Origin: a bacterium
Lineage (GTDB): Bacteria; Patescibacteriota; UBA1384; XYA2-FULL-43-10; 1-14-0-10-43-13
Reading direction: 5' to 3'
Length of the DNA stretch: 7,873 nt
NCBI GenBank assembly: GCA_030649445.1
Contig: JAUSKR010000056.1
Coordinates: 1 to 7,873, forward strand
Shown: in pieces, positions 6,171-7,873 of the stretch
Layout of the letters: every line of letters starts with the position of its first letter
Numbering within the stretch: position 1 is the first letter of the stretch
Translations under genes and position numbers: made by a program
The notes under the pieces: model-generated
Told to the model about the DNA's origin: nothing
The model's database searches: none
The model's input: only the letters and a program-made list of their open reading frames with translations

Positions 6171-6407
6171 TTATTTACCTCGATTGCTAAAATATTGACC
6201 AAGATAAAATCCGCCACCACCTAAGACAACAATGCCACCGATAACCTCAAGGATAACTAAGCCGGTTGATGGAGAATCATCATCCTCGGTTGATGTGCCT
6301 TTGACGTCAGCGTTCTGCTCACCATAACCGCGCGCGGTCTGAAAACCGACAGATGAAAGAGCAGTTAAAAGGACAAGAGAGAAAAGAAGTTTAGAAATTT
6401 TTTGCAT
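6171..6407 (-). CDS. Small secreted protein with signal peptide and sortase-like C-terminal anchor
   Basis: This 78-residue protein has no recognised family. Residues 1-27 form a signal peptide: basic start MQKISK, then a hydrophobic core LLFSLVLLTAL. A short polar, acidic stretch follows (about 28-47, including EDDD). SPSTG (45-49) then leads into a hydrophobic, glycine-rich segment (about 50-70) and a short basic end, NRGK. The order polar stretch, xPxTG, hydrophobic segment, basic tail is that of a cell-wall sorting signal, although the first residue is Ser rather than Leu. Without sortase it would be a bitopic membrane protein with a tiny external loop. The start is supported by AAAAGGA (6413-6419), five bases before the ATG. 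It has its own promoter (6439-6468) and terminator (6114-6149), so it is a single-gene transcript. Confidence 0.82.
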   Translation of the reverse strand: MQKISKLLFSLVLLTALSSVGFQTARGYGEQNADVKGTSTEDDDSPSTGLVILEVIGGIVVLGGGGFYLGQYFSNRGK

Positions 6408-6438
6408 AATATTCCTTTTACGGCTAGGCAGTCTCTCG

Positions 6439-6468
6439 ATAATATGTTATCTTGGATAAAATCGTCAA
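6439..6468 (-). promoter_or_regulatory. Promoter of the small secreted-protein gene
   Basis: On the minus strand TTGACG (6468-6463) and TATTAT (6444-6439) are 18 bp apart. Each matches consensus at five of six bases. The start near 6432 gives a leader of about 25 bases holding the Shine-Dalgarno. The promoter overlaps the first codons of the divergent glycosyltransferase gene. Confidence 0.7.
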
Positions 6469-7873
6469 AACTTGAGATACATCCAGTATCTCCAACTGAG
6501 GATAGTATTACATACACAAAAAATAAAATCAAGTATTTTCGTCTTATTATCGTTTTTTCTGCCCTAATGGCTCTATCATGGGCGGTTTTCTTGCGTTTTT
6601 TCCACCTTGGCAATCAATCTTACTGGATGGATGAGGGCTACACCGTCAATGCCACCCTTTCGGCGATCGCCAGAGGTAAGACGGTGCTTGACTCCGGACA
6701 ATATTATAGTTGCCCAACCTACTGCTACCCTTCGTCTTGGCTTGCCCGCATTTTTGGTCAGACAAATCCGGCCTCATTTCGTGCACTCGCCGTTATCGCC
6801 GGAAGTACTTTTATCATTGCCATTTTTCTGATCACCAAAAAATGGTTTGGCCGTAAAGTTGCAGCACTCTCGGCTTTTTTTATCGCTTTTTCCTACTGGC
6901 AGATCGCTTGGTCACGTCAAGCAAGATGGTACACCTTGCTCGAATTATTCTTCTGGCTGGCAATTTACTTTTTCTGGCAAACAATTAGTTGTAAGAACAA
7001 TTATAAGCTTCTGGCCTTTAATATTTTCATGACGATCTTGTGGACAGCCCTGGCGCTCGTCACTCATGCAGAGGCCTATCTCCTGCTGCCAATTTTTCTG
7101 CTCTGGTTTACTCTTTCGAAACTTCACACTTTTAACTTTTCACTTTTCATCAGAAATTTAGTATTTTCCACCGCTGTACTCGCCATCTTCATCTTTGCGA
7201 TCGACAATGTTTTTGGACTTAGCTACATCATCCCACTGGTAGAAAATATTAAATTCCACTATTCCCTGCCCTACTATTTAAATTTTTATCTTCGCAATTA
7301 CTGGTTTTTCGTTCTTTTTGCTATCTGGGCAATATTTACCCGCAGCAAAAATAATCAAAGCTTACTCGCTTACTTACTTACCAGCTTACTCGCTTACTTA
7401 TTGGCTTTTGGTCTTTTAACAGACCTCGTCCACTACCGCTACCTCTTTATCATCACTCCAGCCCTTTACATTTTGTCCGCATATGGTATGGTGACAGTAT
7501 CAGATCGAATTATGCACAAACTTTGGAGGGTTGTGTATTTTTTTGTCATAATATTTGTCTTTTTTATCAGCGGTCATGGTGTGCTTGGGCCGAATGTTTT
7601 TTACAGCTTGGAGTCAGATAATCCGAGCGAAATAAAAGGCCGGCCTTACTACGCCTATACTCCACAATCTAATTTTAATGAGGCATACAACTATGTCAAA
7701 GAAAAAAAATCGCAAGAAGACCTTATCATTTCCTCGCACCCTGCCTTCAACAAAATCTTCCTTGGAGAGCCGGGATACTGGCTCAGCTACCACTACCTCG
7801 GAGTCAAAGACACCCCTCTCTACATCAGCCCAGACAACCGAGAGTACTATGTCGGAGCCAAAGTCATCCAAGA
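6444..7873 (+). CDS. GT-C fold membrane glycosyltransferase (ArnT/PMT-like, family 39 type), C-terminus beyond window
   Basis: This multi-pass membrane enzyme is predicted to move a sugar from a polyprenyl-phosphate carrier to an acceptor outside the membrane. The frame is open for 476 codons to the window edge. The first membrane helix (about 32-52) is followed by an external loop with MDEGYT. Asp63-Glu64 is the acidic pair typical of GT-C enzymes. SRQARWY (157-163) matches the conserved Arg/Tyr loop of the PMT_2/ArnT group, and HYRYLF followed by a hydrophobic PAL segment is also typical. About eight to ten membrane helices are visible. A soluble periplasmic-type domain begins at about residue 390. 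ATG 6444 gives a 30-residue cytoplasmic tail but has no Shine-Dalgarno. ATG 6567 would cut the first helix in half, so it is less likely. I found no clear promoter. Donor and acceptor cannot be told from sequence. No close partner gene is visible. Confidence 0.85.
   Translation, partial: MLSWIKSSKLEIHPVSPTEDSITYTKNKIKYFRLIIVFSALMALSWAVFLRFFHLGNQSYWMDEGYTVNATLSAIARGKTVLDSGQYYSCPTYCYPSSWLARIFGQTNPASFRALAVIAGSTFIIAIFLITKKWFGRKVAALSAFFIAFSYWQIAWSRQARWYTLLELFFWLAIYFFWQTISCKNNYKLLAFNIFMTILWTALALVTHAEAYLLLPIFLLWFTLSKLHTFNFSLFIRNLVFSTAVLAIFIFAIDNVFGLSYIIPLVENIKFHYSLPYYLNFYLRNYWFFVLFAIWAIFTRSKNNQSLLAYLLTSLLAYLLAFGLLTDLVHYRYLFIITPALYILSAYGMVTVSDRIMHKLWRVVYFFVIIFVFFISGHGVLGPNVFYSLESDNPSEIKGRPYYAYTPQSNFNEAYNYVKEKKSQEDLIISSHPAFNKIFLGEPGYWLSYHYLGVKDTPLYISPDNREYYVGAKVIQ
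6474..6492. repeat. Inverted repeat beside the divergent promoter
   Basis: GAGATAC (6474-6480) and GTATCTC (6486-6492) form a perfect 7-bp inverted repeat with a 5-base centre. It sits six bases upstream of the -35 (6463-6468) of the small secreted-protein gene, and within the first codons of the glycosyltransferase. It could be a regulator site or a 5' mRNA hairpin. Confidence 0.5.
7128..7148 (+). repeat. 7-bp tandem repeat in the glycosyltransferase gene
   Basis: ACTTTTA, ACTTTTC and ACTTTTC run head to tail. The 21 bp keep the frame and encode seven residues (about 229-235) in a loop between membrane helices. Confidence 0.65.
7361..7400 (+). repeat. 8-bp tandem repeat with 24-bp higher-order period in the glycosyltransferase gene
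   Basis: Five units share CTTAC followed by three variable bases: CTTACTCG, CTTACTTA, CTTACCAG, CTTACTCG, CTTACTTA. At the 24-bp level, 7359-7382 and 7383-7406 encode SLLAYLLT and SLLAYLLA (residues 306-321), opening a membrane helix. Gain or loss of one 8-bp unit would shift the frame; three units would not. Confidence 0.75.

Noticed and set aside
1..7873. CRISPR array, transposon ends, prophage or integron attachment site
   Set aside because: No regularly spaced repeats, transposase or integrase coding sequence, or terminal inverted repeats with target duplication were seen.

Overview
The window looks like a stretch of bacterial chromosome of moderate G+C. It uses the standard code: TAA and TGA act as stops. 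Gene content is housekeeping and cell envelope: a KMSKS-type tyrosyl-tRNA synthetase, a class A penicillin-binding protein with Ig/FN3-like tail domains, a short TrpR/YerC-family regulator, the DNA-repair ATPase RadA, a tiny secreted protein with a sortase-like tail and a GT-C membrane glycosyltransferase. This mix, with compact spacing, short or absent mRNA leaders and small orphan genes, is what I would expect of the Candidate Phyla Radiation (Patescibacteria). That placement is inference (about 50-60% confidence). There is no tRNA, rRNA, CRISPR array, transposase or phage gene in view.

Layout: (1) 1-739, minus strand, 5' part of tyrS, cut by the window edge. (2) 740-918, divergent intergenic region with a strong sigma70-type promoter firing right. 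(3) 919-3765, plus strand, 948-residue bifunctional PBP1A-like enzyme. (4) 3770-3790, a GC-rich perfect hairpin. (5) 3839-4212, promoter, palindromic operator and the TrpR/YerC-like gene. (6) 4257-4792, a second copy of the same operator on a second promoter, a structured leader containing an intrinsic terminator, an unrecognised 112-residue ORF with a very strong Shine-Dalgarno, and a closing terminator. (7) 4791-6080, minus strand, radA, convergent with the orphan gene and apparently leaderless. (8) 6171-6407, minus strand, small secreted or anchored protein with its own promoter and terminator. (9) 6444-7873, plus strand, GT-C family glycosyltransferase, cut by the right edge.

The most interesting part is 3839-4792. 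The same 24-base sequence, built on the palindrome GTGTTAACAC, sits at the start-site position of two successive promoters: that of the TrpR/YerC-like gene and that of the orphan gene. The palindrome shares the GTTAAC core of the E. coli trp operator (recalled, not searched). The second promoter can reach the orphan ORF only by reading through a terminator hairpin nested in a long-range stem that touches the ribosome-binding site. This suggests a small two-operator regulon with an added RNA-level switch, which I have not seen described.

A second theme is short-period (7-8 bp) repeats inside coding sequence: one in the radA linker and two in the glycosyltransferase. The envelope genes (PBP, glycosyltransferase, small anchored protein) have separate promoters, so they are neighbours and not one operon.
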